DNA of 64,000 nt from CAVSUZ01 sp963795415 (GCA_963795415.1 CAWCHQ010000001.1:186001-250000); one strand, 5' to 3'; positions 35,136-44,020 are shown, counted from the first letter of the stretch. The notes: a model not told the origin generated them from the letters alone. Numbers and translations: made by a program.

Positions 35136-35239
35136 GGACCTTTCTCCCCTTGCACGGCTTTTCTTTGCGGCTTCAGGCGGAGGTGGTCAAGGGTGTCAGC
35201 GGCGAAGTAAACAGAAACGGAGGCGGGCTAGTTCAGAAG

Positions 35240-36196
35240 TTATCGCACCCGGCGCCGAACACTTCGCAGTATTCCCAGTGCAGCGATCGCAAATCCGAAC
35301 AGGCCAATAGGTGGGGGCTCGGGCATGTTGAGGTTGGTGCCTTGCCGCGCCACCCTGAGAAAGCCCCATGTTTCCTCCTCTATAAACAGGCTTTCCGTTC
35401 CCGGAGCCCCGCTGAAATCAAATTCATGGCTGAACGTGCCGGATGCTCCGAACGTGCCGCTTGCAAGAGAGCCCGTCGGGGTGAGATTCATCGTGGTTAC
35501 CATGCCGGACGAATCCATGGCGAACATGGTTTCGTTCAGCTGTTTTAGTGGCCCATTGTCAACGCTTGCGAGCGTCCTGCTAAACACGCTCCATGTGACT
35601 TCGAAACCGGTTGGGATCTGCACATCTACGCCGGGTTTGGCGGCAAACGCCTGGGCTTGCGCCTCGGCGGTGGCACCGGTGGCGGTGTTCGTGATTGTCT
35701 GCGTATCGGTGGCTCCATTCGCTTCGGCGTGCGTATCGGCCTCGGCCAGGAAGGAATCATCGATGGACGCTCCAACGATCATCTCACTGTCGTCAATCCC
35801 ACTTCCGATCGAGATGATTTCCGAGCATCTGCCGGTGCAACCCGGATTTACCAGACCGGCGTGACCTGTGTATAGAATTGAGCTGTTGAGAACAAATTTC
35901 GGATTGATACCAAGCTTTATGATGGAAAGCCGCTGCCATCCTCTGCTTAGGTCGTTGGGCCACCGTGCCAACGCATAGCCTCGCTGGTCCGGCTGATTTA
36001 TGGTCAACAGCAGGCCGTTGAGACTGATCCCCGGGGGTCCGGAGCTGGTATTCATAAAGGCACAGCCGACCCAATCGTCAGCGCCTCCTCCTGCACAGAC
36101 CGTGGCTCCGGCGCGTGCGCACGGCAGCAGCATGAGTGCGCCGAAGATCAGAACCCACCTGGTAACGCGGCAGGAAACCGAAATGGGAAAGCTCAT
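35240..36196 (-). CDS. PEP-CTERM-like secreted protein
   Basis: A 318-residue protein. A signal peptide (RVTRWVLIFGALMLLPCARAGA) is at the N-terminus. The C-terminus is MPEPPPIGLFGFAIAALGILRSVRRRVR, a PEP motif, hydrophobic helix and Arg cluster of the exosortase-sorting type, although the PEP-P-P spacing is slightly unusual. The body has WPNDLSRGW, GGADDWVGC and acidic/Thr-rich segments without a named domain. GGGAGG lies eight nt before the ATG at 36196. A second sorting substrate in the window supports an exosortase elsewhere in the genome. Confidence 0.82.
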   Translation of the reverse strand: MSFPISVSCRVTRWVLIFGALMLLPCARAGATVCAGGGADDWVGCAFMNTSSGPPGISLNGLLLTINQPDQRGYALARWPNDLSRGWQRLSIIKLGINPKFVLNSSILYTGHAGLVNPGCTGRCSEIISIGSGIDDSEMIVGASIDDSFLAEADTHAEANGATDTQTITNTATGATAEAQAQAFAAKPGVDVQIPTGFEVTWSVFSRTLASVDNGPLKQLNETMFAMDSSGMVTTMNLTPTGSLASGTFGASGTFSHEFDFSGAPGTESLFIEEETWGFLRVARQGTNLNMPEPPPIGLFGFAIAALGILRSVRRRVR

Positions 36197-36424
36197 TTTT
36201 TGCCTCCCGGAGAGCCCGCCGAAACCGCCGCGTGGCGAGGCACGATGCTTTGGTTTCGATGGTGAATGTCTCGTTATCGTTCGATATTGCCTAAACATAA
36301 GCATATGATTGCGAATTTTGCAAGTTTCTTTTGCGCGACTCCAGGCCCCTCGGAAACCGGCCGTTTCCCGCCCGGATTGCTGAAATCACTCGCTCCCGCG
36401 GGCTCCGGCCGCGGCGGCGGTGAC

Positions 36425-36643
36425 GCTCAATGCGCTTCCGCCCAGGTGCGGCCGCGGCCGGTTTCTACCACCAGCGGCACTCCCAGGGTGACGGCATTTT
36501 GCATCACCTCGCGCGCAACATCGGCCAACTGGTTCGCTTCGTCCTCCGGCGCTTCGAACAGCAGCTCGTCGTGGACTTGCAGCGGAAGGCGCGAGCGCAG
36601 CCCGGCATCGGCCAGCGCCTTGGGAAGGCGAACCATGGCGCGC
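36425..36643 (-). pseudogene. Duplicated 3' end of polA
   Basis: 219 bp matching 37299-37517 at about 96% by eye (nine differences). The translated sequence MVRLPKALADAGLRSRL...QVHDELLFEAPEDEANQLADV ends in the same TWAEAH-stop as PolA. It carries the polymerase motif C (VHDE) but nothing else, so it is a fragment. It is the distal of two direct copies that bracket the Uma2 gene and the toxin remnant. Confidence 0.95.
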
Positions 36644-36718
36644 GTGATTGCCACTCGCAATACGCGGCACTTCGCCGGCTGCGGCGTGCCAACGGTGGAT
36701 CCGTGGTTGGACGTTTAG
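36635..36718 (+). pseudogene. Remnant of a PIN-domain (VapC/FitB-type) toxin
   Basis: The plus frame ending at 36718 reads ARVIATRNTRHFAGCGVPTVDPWLDV-stop, the C-terminal signature of VapC-like PIN toxins (TRNxxHFAG.GVP.VDPW). Everything upstream is replaced by the polA fragment, the junction falling in ATGGCGCGCGTGAT. It marks a recombination breakpoint. Confidence 0.7.
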
Positions 36719-36762
36719 GAGCCTGAACCTGGGAGAGCAGGAGGGCGGGTCCGCAGCCGGTG

Positions 36763-37293
36763 TCAGTACGGATAAATCTCCTGAAGCGGTATATCGATCC
36801 CGATCTCCGGCAAGCTGAGGACCGCAGCGGTGCCGGAAATCATCTCGGGAGTCCAGTTCGCAGAGCGGCGAAGCACTGTTGCTTCCGGCCGCTGCTGTTC
36901 GAGCAGCACGTAGACCAGAAGGCTGGGGATGGCGGCGTATTCGGCGGGCTTCACCCGGCGATCGGCCAGTGCGGTTGACGGCGACAGCACCTCAAACATC
37001 GCTGTCGGCGCTATGATGTCGCTCGCATCGTCACCGGCGGCGCAGACCACGCTGGCATCGGGGTAGCGGATCCGGCCAAGCGCCTGCACCTTGAGATCCG
37101 GGCCGAATACCTCGCACGGCGGCACGACCCGGTTCACCAAGGCCGCGACCAACCGCACTATGAGGCGTGAATGCTGCCGGCTTCCGCCGGTCATTGCGAC
37201 GGGCTGAATGCCGTCGAATTCGTGGCGCTCGGGTTGGGACCGCTCCCAGGTGAGGAATTCATCCAGGCTGAGGGGTTGCAGCGATGCGCTCAT
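36763..37293 (-). CDS. Uma2-family restriction-endonuclease-like protein
   Basis: A 176-residue protein of the Uma2/DUF820 fold: LSLDEFLTWERSQPERHEFDG, GGSRQHSRLIVRLVAALVNR, YPDASVVCA (acidic residue of the PD-ExK-like site) and MFEVLSPSTALADRRVKPAEY. These proteins are abundant, often in multiple copies and of unknown substrate. Its ATG is 7 nt downstream of the polA stop, in the same direction, and it lies between the two direct copies of the polA 3' end. Confidence 0.85.
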   Translation of the reverse strand: MSASLQPLSLDEFLTWERSQPERHEFDGIQPVAMTGGSRQHSRLIVRLVAALVNRVVPPCEVFGPDLKVQALGRIRYPDASVVCAAGDDASDIIAPTAMFEVLSPSTALADRRVKPAEYAAIPSLLVYVLLEQQRPEATVLRRSANWTPEMISGTAAVLSLPEIGIDIPLQEIYPY

Positions 37294-37300
37294 GATCGGC

Positions 37301-40084
37301 TCAATGCGCTTCCGCCCAGGTGCGGCCGCGGCCGGTTTCTACCACCAGCGGCACTCCCAGGGTGACGGCATTTTGCATCACCTCGCGCGCAACATCGGCC
37401 AACTGATCCGCTTCATCCTCCGGCGCTTCGAACAGCAGTTCGTCGTGGACTTGCAGCAGAAGGCGCGAGCGTAACCCCGCATCGGCCAGCGCCTTGGGCA
37501 GGCGAACCATGGCGCGCTTGATGATGTCCGCCGCACCGCCCTGCAACGGGGCGTTGATCGCCTGGCGCTCGGCATAGCCGCGGCGGGCGGGGTTTTTCTC
37601 GGCAATGCCAGGTATCCAGCAGCGGCGGCCGAAGGGTGTGGTGACGTGGCCGTGGATGCGGGCTTCCTCCTTCGTGCGTTCCATATACGCGCGAATGCCC
37701 GGATAGCGGGCGAAATAGGCATCGATGTAACCTTTCGCCTCCGAGGGAGCGATGCCGAGCTGCCGCCCCAGGCCGAAGGCGCTGATGCCATAAATGATGC
37801 CGAAATTGATCGCCTTGGCACGGCGGCGCGTGGCGGCGTCCATGCCCGCCATCGGCACGCCGAACACCTCGCTGGCGGTGCGGGTGTGGATGTCCTCGCC
37901 GCGGGCAAAACTTTCGCGCAGCGGCGAAATATCGGCGACATGGGCGAGAAGTCGCAATTCAATCTGCGAATAGTCGGCGCTGACCAGCACGCGTCCTGGC
38001 TCGGCGATGAAAGCGCGGCGGATGCGCGTGCCTTCCTCGGTGCGGATCGGGATGTTCTGCAAATTGGGGTCGTTCGACGAAAGCCGGCCCGTCGTCGTGA
38101 CGGCCATGGCAAAATTCGTGTGAACGCGGCCGGTCTCCGGATTGATTTCCTCGATCAACGCGTCGGTGTAGGTCGATTTCAGCTTCTGCAACTGCCGCCA
38201 TTCCAGCACGCGCGCCGGAAGGTCATGGCCCTGGTCGGCGAGGTCCTGCAGGATGGAGGCATCGGTGCCATACGCGCCGGTCTTGGTCCGCCTTCCGCCG
38301 GGCAGTTTCATTTCATCGAACAGTACCTCGCCGAGCTGCTTCGTGCTGCCAAGATTGAATTCGTGTCCGGCCATGCGACGGATCTCGGTTTCCATCGTGG
38401 CCATGCGGGCATCGAAATCGGCGGAGATGTGCCGCAGCTCCTCCGCATCCACCTTCACGCCGGCCCGTTCCATGTCCAGCAGAACGGGGATCAGCCGCCG
38501 TTCCACCTGTTCATAGAGCGCGAGCGCCCGGGCGAAGCGCAGCCGGGGCCGCATGGCGCACCACAGGCGGAACACCGCATCGGCGCGTTCTGCGGCGTAG
38601 AGGCTCACCCGGTCCACCGGCGCATCGGCGAAACAAAGCCGGCCCCGGCCTGAGCCCGTCACGTCATCCGCAGAGGTGAGCGTGTGCCCCAAATGAAGCT
38701 GCGCCAGCTCCTCCAGCGCATGCCCGTGCAGCCCTGCCTCCTGCGCGTAGCAGATCAGGGTGGCGCAATCGACGGGGCTGGCGAGCGGAAACCCGGCCCG
38801 CGATAATACCATCAAGTGAAACTTCGAGTCCTGGGCGATTTTCAGCATCGCGGGATCGGTCAGGACCGGCGCAAGCAGCTCGATCGCTTCGGCGGCGGGA
38901 ACCTGGGAAATCAGCGCCTGGTGATGCAGCGGCACATAGCAGGCGCGCCCGATCGCCGTCGCCAGGGACAGACCGGCGAGACGCGCGCGCGTCGGGTCGG
39001 TGCCGTCCGCCAGGGCCTGGATGGCCAGCGTGCCACTGTCGCGCGCCGCTGCCACCCAGCGCGCCAGGCCTTCGCCATCGATGATTGTCTCGTATGGTCC
39101 GAATCCGGAAGACCCCTCGGGCTGGATGCCCTGCTTCGGCTGGCTGAGCAGACCGAGCTGGCCCTGTGCCCTCCCCTGCCCTTCCGGCGGCTTTTCCGCC
39201 GCTTCCGGCGCAAGGCGCGCGAGGATGCTGCGGAATTCCATCTTACCCAGCCACGCCGCCAGCTTCGGCCGGTCCGGCGAACAGGCCACGAGTTGCTCGA
39301 CGGGCAGCGGCAGCGGCACGTCATCGTGCAGGGTGACGAGCTCCCGCGACAGCCGGGCGTTGTCTGCGTGTTCGATAAGGATGTCGCGCCGCTTGCCGGG
39401 CTTCATGGATGGCGCAGCGGCCAGCACCGTTTCGAGGTCGCCGTACTCGTTGATCAGCTCAGCCGCCCGCTTAGGCCCCACCCCTGGCACCCCGGGCACA
39501 TTGTCCGTGCTGTCGCCGATCAGCGCCTGCACTTCGGTCATCTTCTCGGGTGGCACGCCGAACTTTTCCATCACCTCGGCGGGCCCGATCGGCTTCTGCT
39601 TGATGGGATCCAGCATCTCCACGCCGGGGCGGATGAGCTGCATCAGATCCTTATCGGAGGAAACGATCGTGACCTGGCCGCCCTGTTCGGCGGCCGCGCG
39701 GGCATAGGAGGCGATCAGGTCGTCGGCTTCCCAGTCCGCGAGCTCGATCGCCGGGACGCAGAAGGCGTCGGTGGCTTCGCGTACAAAGGCGAACTGCGGC
39801 ACCAGCTCATCCGGCGGGGGCGGGCGGTGCGCCTTGTAATCTTCGTAGAGGCGGTTGCGGAACGTCTTCCGCCCGGCATCGAACACCACCGCGATATGCG
39901 TGCCCACCTGCTCGCGCAGCAGCTTCGCCAGCATGTTGGTGAAGCCGAAGGCCGCATTGGTCGGCACGCCGTCGGACCGCGTCATCGGCGGCAGAGCGTG
40001 GTAGGCGCGGAAGATGAAGCCGGAACCGTCGATCAGGATAAGGTGGAGCGGACGCTCCTGGTCCGGCGCCTGGGGCGGCTCCAA
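37301..40084 (-). CDS. polA: DNA polymerase I
   Basis: A 927-residue enzyme. Residues 1-290 are the 5'-3' exonuclease (LILIDGSGFIFRAYHALPP, GDSTDNVPGVPGVGPKRAAELI). The middle domain keeps the fold but lacks catalytic acids: the DxE of Exo I, the Asp of Exo II (KFHLM in place of KYD) and the Asp of Exo III (YAAER in place of YAAED). Residues about 530-927 are the polymerase: DYSQIELRLLAHVA (motif A, about 704), RRRAKAINFGIIYGIS (motif B, about 756) and VHDELLFE (motif C, about 881). So it should fill gaps and remove primers without proofreading. Its 3' end is duplicated downstream. Confidence 0.97.
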   Translation of the reverse strand: MEPPQAPDQERPLHLILIDGSGFIFRAYHALPPMTRSDGVPTNAAFGFTNMLAKLLREQVGTHIAVVFDAGRKTFRNRLYEDYKAHRPPPPDELVPQFAFVREATDAFCVPAIELADWEADDLIASYARAAAEQGGQVTIVSSDKDLMQLIRPGVEMLDPIKQKPIGPAEVMEKFGVPPEKMTEVQALIGDSTDNVPGVPGVGPKRAAELINEYGDLETVLAAAPSMKPGKRRDILIEHADNARLSRELVTLHDDVPLPLPVEQLVACSPDRPKLAAWLGKMEFRSILARLAPEAAEKPPEGQGRAQGQLGLLSQPKQGIQPEGSSGFGPYETIIDGEGLARWVAAARDSGTLAIQALADGTDPTRARLAGLSLATAIGRACYVPLHHQALISQVPAAEAIELLAPVLTDPAMLKIAQDSKFHLMVLSRAGFPLASPVDCATLICYAQEAGLHGHALEELAQLHLGHTLTSADDVTGSGRGRLCFADAPVDRVSLYAAERADAVFRLWCAMRPRLRFARALALYEQVERRLIPVLLDMERAGVKVDAEELRHISADFDARMATMETEIRRMAGHEFNLGSTKQLGEVLFDEMKLPGGRRTKTGAYGTDASILQDLADQGHDLPARVLEWRQLQKLKSTYTDALIEEINPETGRVHTNFAMAVTTTGRLSSNDPNLQNIPIRTEEGTRIRRAFIAEPGRVLVSADYSQIELRLLAHVADISPLRESFARGEDIHTRTASEVFGVPMAGMDAATRRRAKAINFGIIYGISAFGLGRQLGIAPSEAKGYIDAYFARYPGIRAYMERTKEEARIHGHVTTPFGRRCWIPGIAEKNPARRGYAERQAINAPLQGGAADIIKRAMVRLPKALADAGLRSRLLLQVHDELLFEAPEDEADQLADVAREVMQNAVTLGVPLVVETGRGRTWAEAH

Positions 40085-40094
40085 AACCGCCTGT

Positions 40095-40292
40095 TCAATG
40101 TCCGCTGGCGTGGCCTGCTCCTGTATTCAGGATGAAGAGACGCGAGCAATAGGGGCAGACGACCTGCCTGTCCTCGATGCGCAGGAACACGCGCGGATGG
40201 CCGAGCGGACCATCCCCGCCGTCGCAGGCAACAACGCGGTCATCTACGTGGATCGTCTCGATCGGGAGAGCGACGGCGGGTCCGTCCGGCAT
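40095..40292 (-). CDS. CHCC zinc-finger domain protein
   Basis: A 65-residue protein with the CHCC pattern: C (ACDGG), H (GHPRVF), then CPYC (VVCPYCSRLFIL). Proteins of this family are small, mitochondria/alpha-proteobacteria-specific zinc binders linked to respiratory complex I. It lies 10 nt upstream of polA on the same strand, so polA may be co-transcribed. Confidence 0.88.
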   Translation of the reverse strand: MPDGPAVALPIETIHVDDRVVACDGGDGPLGHPRVFLRIEDRQVVCPYCSRLFILNTGAGHASGH

Positions 40293-40380
40293 TGTTGGAG
40301 CATCCTGTAACTGGCTATGAAGGCGGCCGGATGATAGCGATCAAGACCGTGGATTCAACCGCTTACCTGCTCCGCGCGAC

Positions 40381-41361
40381 ATGCGCTTCCGGCTGATCGC
40401 GCTTTTCCTGCTGTTTCCGCTGCTTGGGGGATGCGTGGCGGAGTTCGCCCCCGAGGGAACGCCGGTCGATCCGCCGGCGGAGACCTCGCGGGCCTTCGTG
40501 ATGCCCGACGGGACCCGCCTGCACTATCGCGTCTGGGCACCGGAGGGGAAGCCGCGGGCGATCGTCCTGGCGCTGCACGGCATGAACGACAGCCGGGATG
40601 CATGGGAGTTTCCCGCCTCGGGCTTCACCGCAACGGGGGTGGAGATCATCAGCCCGGACCAGCGGGGGTTCGGAACCACGCCGCAGCGGGGCTACTGGGC
40701 GGGAACGAAGACGCTGGTCGACGACGCGCGGGAGATGTTCCGGCTGGTGCATGCCGCGCATCCGCATACGCCGCTGTTCGCGATGGGCGAGAGCATGGGG
40801 GGCGCGGTGCTGATGTGCCTGGCAACCTCGGGCGATCCGCCGCCGGTGACCGGTTATATTCTGGTTTCGCCGGCGCTGTGGTCGCGCTCGGAGATGAACG
40901 TGTTCGAGCGGGTGGGGCTTTGGCTAGGGGAGCGGGTGTTTCCCGGGATGACGTTCACCGGAGCGATCGCCCATATCAAGGCCAGCGACAACCGGGCGGC
41001 GCTGGAGCGGCTGTCAACGGACCCGCTCACCATCCATCACACGCGGGTGGATGCGATCAACGGGCTGGTGAACCTGATGGATGCGGCGCACGCGGCGGCG
41101 CCGTATTTCCATGCTCACGCACTGTTCCTGTATGGCGGCAAGGACGAGCTGATACCCAAGCGGGCAATGCGCGCGGCGTGGGAGAATTTGCCGCCCGGAG
41201 AGGAGGTCGCCTATTACCCGCAGGACTATCATCTGATGCTGCGGGATCTGGGGCGGTCGGTGCCGATTGATGACGTGCTCAGCTGGATGTTCCAGCCTGG
41301 CGCGCCGCTGCCATCCGGGGCCGACCGGGCGGCCTCGGCCTGGCTGGCGGAACGCGGCTAG
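40381..41361 (+). CDS. Alpha/beta-hydrolase lipoprotein (monoacylglycerol-lipase-like)
   Basis: A 326-residue protein with a lipoprotein signal: hydrophobic LIALFLLFPLLGGC, lipobox LLGGC (Cys 19). The hydrolase follows: LALHGMNDSRDAW (oxyanion), GESMGGAV (nucleophile Ser about 139), GGKDELIP (Asp) and DYHLMLRDL (His). It is of the serine aminopeptidase S33/monoacylglycerol lipase type, so it probably hydrolyses an ester at the envelope. It ends 45 nt before the tRNA-Arg gene used by the integrated element. Confidence 0.87.
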   Translation: MRFRLIALFLLFPLLGGCVAEFAPEGTPVDPPAETSRAFVMPDGTRLHYRVWAPEGKPRAIVLALHGMNDSRDAWEFPASGFTATGVEIISPDQRGFGTTPQRGYWAGTKTLVDDAREMFRLVHAAHPHTPLFAMGESMGGAVLMCLATSGDPPPVTGYILVSPALWSRSEMNVFERVGLWLGERVFPGMTFTGAIAHIKASDNRAALERLSTDPLTIHHTRVDAINGLVNLMDAAHAAAPYFHAHALFLYGGKDELIPKRAMRAAWENLPPGEEVAYYPQDYHLMLRDLGRSVPIDDVLSWMFQPGAPLPSGADRAASAWLAERG

Positions 41362-41406
41362 CGCGGGCTTTCGGTTCAGGCGGTTTGAGGGTAAAGGAGA
41401 GCGGAC

Positions 41407-41483
41407 GGACCCGTAGCTCAGCTGGATAGAGCGTCGCCCTCCGAAGGCGAAGGTCGCACGTTCGAGTCGTGTCGGGTCCGCCA
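41407..41483 (+). tRNA. tRNA-Arg (anticodon CCG), CCA encoded
   Basis: Acceptor stem GGACCCG/CGGGTCC, D-arm TAGCTCAGCTGGATAGAGC, anticodon stem TCGCC/GGCGA with loop CTCCGAA (anticodon CCG, reading CGG), T-arm GCACG-TTCGAGT-CGTGT, discriminator G, then CCA. 77 nt. The 3' half is the insertion site of the element to its right; integration leaves this copy whole. Confidence 0.97.
41437..41483 (+). other. attL (47-bp core, within the tRNA gene)
   Basis: Identical over 47 bp to 58511-58557; begins at CCCTCCGAAGG in the anticodon stem and ends with the encoded CCA. Integration in the anticodon-to-3' half is a typical tyrosine-recombinase target. Confidence 0.95.
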
Positions 41484-41528
41484 ATTTTTTCAGACACTTA
41501 GCAGCTTCACCCCACCCCGAACGGGGCT

Positions 41529-41549
41529 CGCGGCTACCCAATGGCAACC
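41529..41549 (+). promoter_or_regulatory. Putative integrase arm site (left)
   Basis: CGCGGCTACCCAATGGCAAC plus C lies 45 nt inside attL. The same 21-bp word occurs twice in tandem near the integrase start (58373-58393 and 58394-58414) with one or two differences. Arrangement and size fit integrase arm-type sites. Confidence 0.75.
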
Positions 41550-41590
41550 CCTCGGCGTGTTGATTTGCTGGTGAACTGTGGCGGGATGAG

Positions 41591-41618
41591 TTGACATCAA
41601 GTCGGATTCTCCTATATG
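41591..41618 (+). promoter_or_regulatory. Candidate sigma-70 promoter at the left end of the element
   Basis: TTGACA (41591-41596), 16-nt spacer, TATATG (41613-41618). The -10 box covers the ATG at 41616, so transcription would begin near 41625; translation of the first gene may then start at 41688. Confidence 0.5.
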
Positions 41619-42224
41619 AACCGATGGGCCAAGAGGAGCGAGCGCCTTGGAGATCAATTTGACTTCACCTCAGGTCAGAATACGGTGATGCGAAATGCCG
41701 TCGAGCTGACCGAACGCTGGTCGCAGCTCACTGGGGAGCCGCTGAAAGAAACGCGCCAGCGCGTGCGGGTGCTGCGGCTGTCGGGCCTCCTGCCGGACGC
41801 GCGGATAGAGCGTGACCCCCTGAACGACGAACAGGTGGCCAAGTTTATCCTTGCATCGCTTGCATCCGAAACCCAAGCCGGGGCACCGGATGCAGCGCAG
41901 AACTATACCGAGCTGCTCCCGGCGGGCAGCCCCTCCCCCGAGCTATTCGCGGGCAAAACGCTCCTGGATGCGGTCGTGGAACTGATACGTCAGGCACGCC
42001 ACAGCGGCCCCTGGATGCTGATGGAGTTACGGACCACCAGCACCATACCCGAGGCGGAATTGGTTCTGCTCGATCCCGAAGGCGCGTTAACTCACCTGCA
42101 TTACGCAGGGCAGCCGCTCCCGGCTCAACCCCCGATAAAGGTTACACGCACGCTGGCCGGACGGGTGCTGAGCGCACTAGTTCGCGGTGAAATCCCCCAA
42201 CCATCTACCAAGAGGATGCCATAA
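41616..42224 (+). CDS. Hypothetical protein at the left end of the element
   Basis: A 202-residue protein that I do not recognise. The N-terminal half (VMRNAVELTERWSQLTGEPLKETRQRVRVLRLSGLLP) has the look of a helix-turn-helix or regulatory domain; the C-terminal half is mixed alpha/beta (WMLMELRTTSTIPEAELVLLDPEGALTHLHY). If the promoter just upstream is real, ATG 41688 (residue 25) may be the true start. It shares a TAATG stop-start with the next gene, so translation is coupled to the excisionase-like protein. Confidence 0.6.
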   Translation: MNRWAKRSERLGDQFDFTSGQNTVMRNAVELTERWSQLTGEPLKETRQRVRVLRLSGLLPDARIERDPLNDEQVAKFILASLASETQAGAPDAAQNYTELLPAGSPSPELFAGKTLLDAVVELIRQARHSGPWMLMELRTTSTIPEAELVLLDPEGALTHLHYAGQPLPAQPPIKVTRTLAGRVLSALVRGEIPQPSTKRMP

Positions 42225-42424
42225 TGTCACACATGCAATTACTTACGAAGCGCGAGGCTGCGGCGCGCATCCGAATTTCCGAACGCACGCTGGAACGGCT
42301 TGTCGCCAGCGGCAAAGGCCCCACCGTAACCCGCATCGGATCGCGTGTCCTGTTTCGGGATGACCACCTCGGGGCGTGGGGCGAAGCACACCACGCCTCG
42401 CCAGCGCGAGTTGGAATCTCGTGA
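42224..42424 (+). CDS. AlpA/excisionase-like helix-turn-helix protein
   Basis: A 66-residue MerR-type HTH: LLTKREAAARIRISERTLERLVASGKGPTVTRIGSRVLFRDDHLGAW. Such proteins act as excisionase or as activators of excision and early genes. The stop of the preceding gene (TAA) overlaps its ATG by one base, and the next gene begins at GTGA over its stop. It is near attL, opposite the integrase. Confidence 0.85.
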   Translation: MSHMQLLTKREAAARIRISERTLERLVASGKGPTVTRIGSRVLFRDDHLGAWGEAHHASPARVGIS

Positions 42425-43722
42425 CCACCGACCCAACAGCATCATCACGTGCCGCTCGGCTCGCCGCCCGCGAAGCCGAAGCCGCTGCATGGCTGAAAGC
42501 CCATCCCGAGATGCAGGACGGCGAAAACCGCCGCTGGGGCCGCTGGGATGCGACCCCTGCGACCGGGAAGCAGGGCAGACCGCTGCACCAGGGGCCGCGC
42601 CAGCCGAACGGGCAGCCGTCACGCCGGCGGCGTGATGTTTACGCCGCGGCCGAGCAACACGCGTCCGTCGATCGCCGCAAGGACCTGATCGCCGCGATCC
42701 TACCCGCTGGGGAGCAACTGGGCCGGCAGATAGACCGCTTGCGGGACCGGATATGGATTGACCAGGTGGATCGCGCCGACCTCGGCATCGGCGGAGATAA
42801 GCCGGCACGGGCGGGATCGCTGCTCGGCCGGCTATACTTGGCCAGCGTGATCGATGCCGAACTCCTGGACGTTGGCGAAGAGCTGCAACGCTGGCGTCGC
42901 GATACGCTCCCCGGAAACGGCACCGGCTTCCGGTCAGACTGCTTGCCGCCGCCCCGGGTGGACTGCGGCCGGCGTGTGGGGGCGCGGTATACAGAGGCAG
43001 ACCTAAACGGCGAACGCGACTATTGCCCAGACGAGCGGGACAAAAGCGGTGCCGCGGTCGAGTTGACGGGCCTCCGGGTTCTCCAGCCAGCCGAGGAATC
43101 GGCCGCCGAACCGGCCACCCCTGACCTGGAAGACGACCCATGGGGAGATGACCTCGAAGGATGGGCGCGGGCAAGCGAACGCCTGGAAACCGTCGAGCAG
43201 CTTGTTACATTCGCGTGCGGTGCGTCGGGGTGGCAGTTGCTGCGCGCGGCGTGCTTCGGCGACGTGGAGCCTCCCCCCGATACGTGCCCGACCCGATTGA
43301 TACTCGCCTTATGCATGGCGTCCGTGGCGCTCGAAGGGCCGGAATCGCTCACGCGGGGGGAAGCGGAGCGGTTCAAGAAAATATCGATCGGCCCCAACGC
43401 TGCGGAGCGCCTGGGTATTCGAACCCAGCCAGAGGAGCCGCTTCCGAGATCTGCTCGTTACGTGATCGATACAGAATTGCAAGGTATCCGGTTAGTATGT
43501 GAAGGCCCCACGATCCGGGCCTCGGCGTTTATGCATCCGAGCATCCCGCACCACAGTCAGGCCGTCGGCCCTGGCGGCCTGATGTTTCGCACCACCCTTC
43601 AACAGAGGAATACCCGTCATGAATTACCCACTGGGAGCAACCCAAGCGGCGGCCGAACTCGGCTGCTCGGTCGCCACTCTTTATCGAATGTGGACCGCCG
43701 GCACCGGGCCGCGGTCACGTAA
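42421..43722 (+). CDS. Hypothetical element protein (about 433 aa)
   Basis: A GTG start overlaps the previous stop by 4 nt. The sequence is charged and not recognised: a basic stretch (GRPLHQGPRQPNGQPSRRRRDV), a helical middle (LRDRIWIDQVDRADLG, YLASVIDAELLDVGEELQRWRRD) and an acidic linker (EDDPWGDDLEGWARASERLETVEQL). The last about 35 codons overlap the next HTH gene by 104 nt, unusual here, so its natural end may lie earlier, before a frameshift. Position before the replication genes suggests a regulatory or replication role. Confidence 0.55.
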   Translation: MTTDPTASSRAARLAAREAEAAAWLKAHPEMQDGENRRWGRWDATPATGKQGRPLHQGPRQPNGQPSRRRRDVYAAAEQHASVDRRKDLIAAILPAGEQLGRQIDRLRDRIWIDQVDRADLGIGGDKPARAGSLLGRLYLASVIDAELLDVGEELQRWRRDTLPGNGTGFRSDCLPPPRVDCGRRVGARYTEADLNGERDYCPDERDKSGAAVELTGLRVLQPAEESAAEPATPDLEDDPWGDDLEGWARASERLETVEQLVTFACGASGWQLLRAACFGDVEPPPDTCPTRLILALCMASVALEGPESLTRGEAERFKKISIGPNAAERLGIRTQPEEPLPRSARYVIDTELQGIRLVCEGPTIRASAFMHPSIPHHSQAVGPGGLMFRTTLQQRNTRHELPTGSNPSGGRTRLLGRHSLSNVDRRHRAAVT

Positions 43723-43792
43723 AGTCGGCAAGCTGCGTTTGGTCTTCCCGGAAGATATGGCTGCTTATAAAGCCACGCTGCCCACCACCTGA
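43619..43792 (+). CDS. Second short HTH (excisionase-type) protein
   Basis: 57 residues: MNYPLGATQAAAELGCSVATLYRMWTAG, then GPRSRKVGKLRLVFPEDMAAYKA, a MerR/HTH_17-like domain with the wing. AGAGGA lies eleven nt before the ATG. It overlaps the end of the preceding ORF. Two such proteins in one element point to separate excision and regulatory roles. Confidence 0.75.
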   Translation: MNYPLGATQAAAELGCSVATLYRMWTAGTGPRSRKVGKLRLVFPEDMAAYKATLPTT

Positions 43793-43867
43793 AAACAGAA
43801 ACCGCCGCCCCGGCTGGAACCCGGAAGCGGCGGTGAGGAAAACCCCTACTTAGAAAGGAAACCTGTT

Positions 43868-44020
43868 GTGTCCCCCTTACCAACGACAGACGGGGAAGCC
43901 GTCGCAGCACTCGAACGGGGATCCAGCGTCTCGTCGCAGTATCCTTGCTGGCAGGCCGGGCTTGATGCGTTCGAGAGCCTGGTGGAATTGCGCGAGCGCG
44001 TTCGGAGGACCGGCTCGTGA
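43868..44020 (+). CDS. Small element protein (50 aa)
   Basis: GTG start with AAAGGAAA upstream; SSQYPCWQAGLDAFESLVELRERVRRTGS at the end. Its stop overlaps the GTG start of the primase by 4 nt (GTGA), so it is translationally coupled to it. Function not known. Confidence 0.55.
   Translation: MSPLPTTDGEAVAALERGSSVSSQYPCWQAGLDAFESLVELRERVRRTGS

Noticed and set aside
37646..40135. Long plus-strand frames over polA
   Set aside because: Antisense shadows of polA with no family signal.
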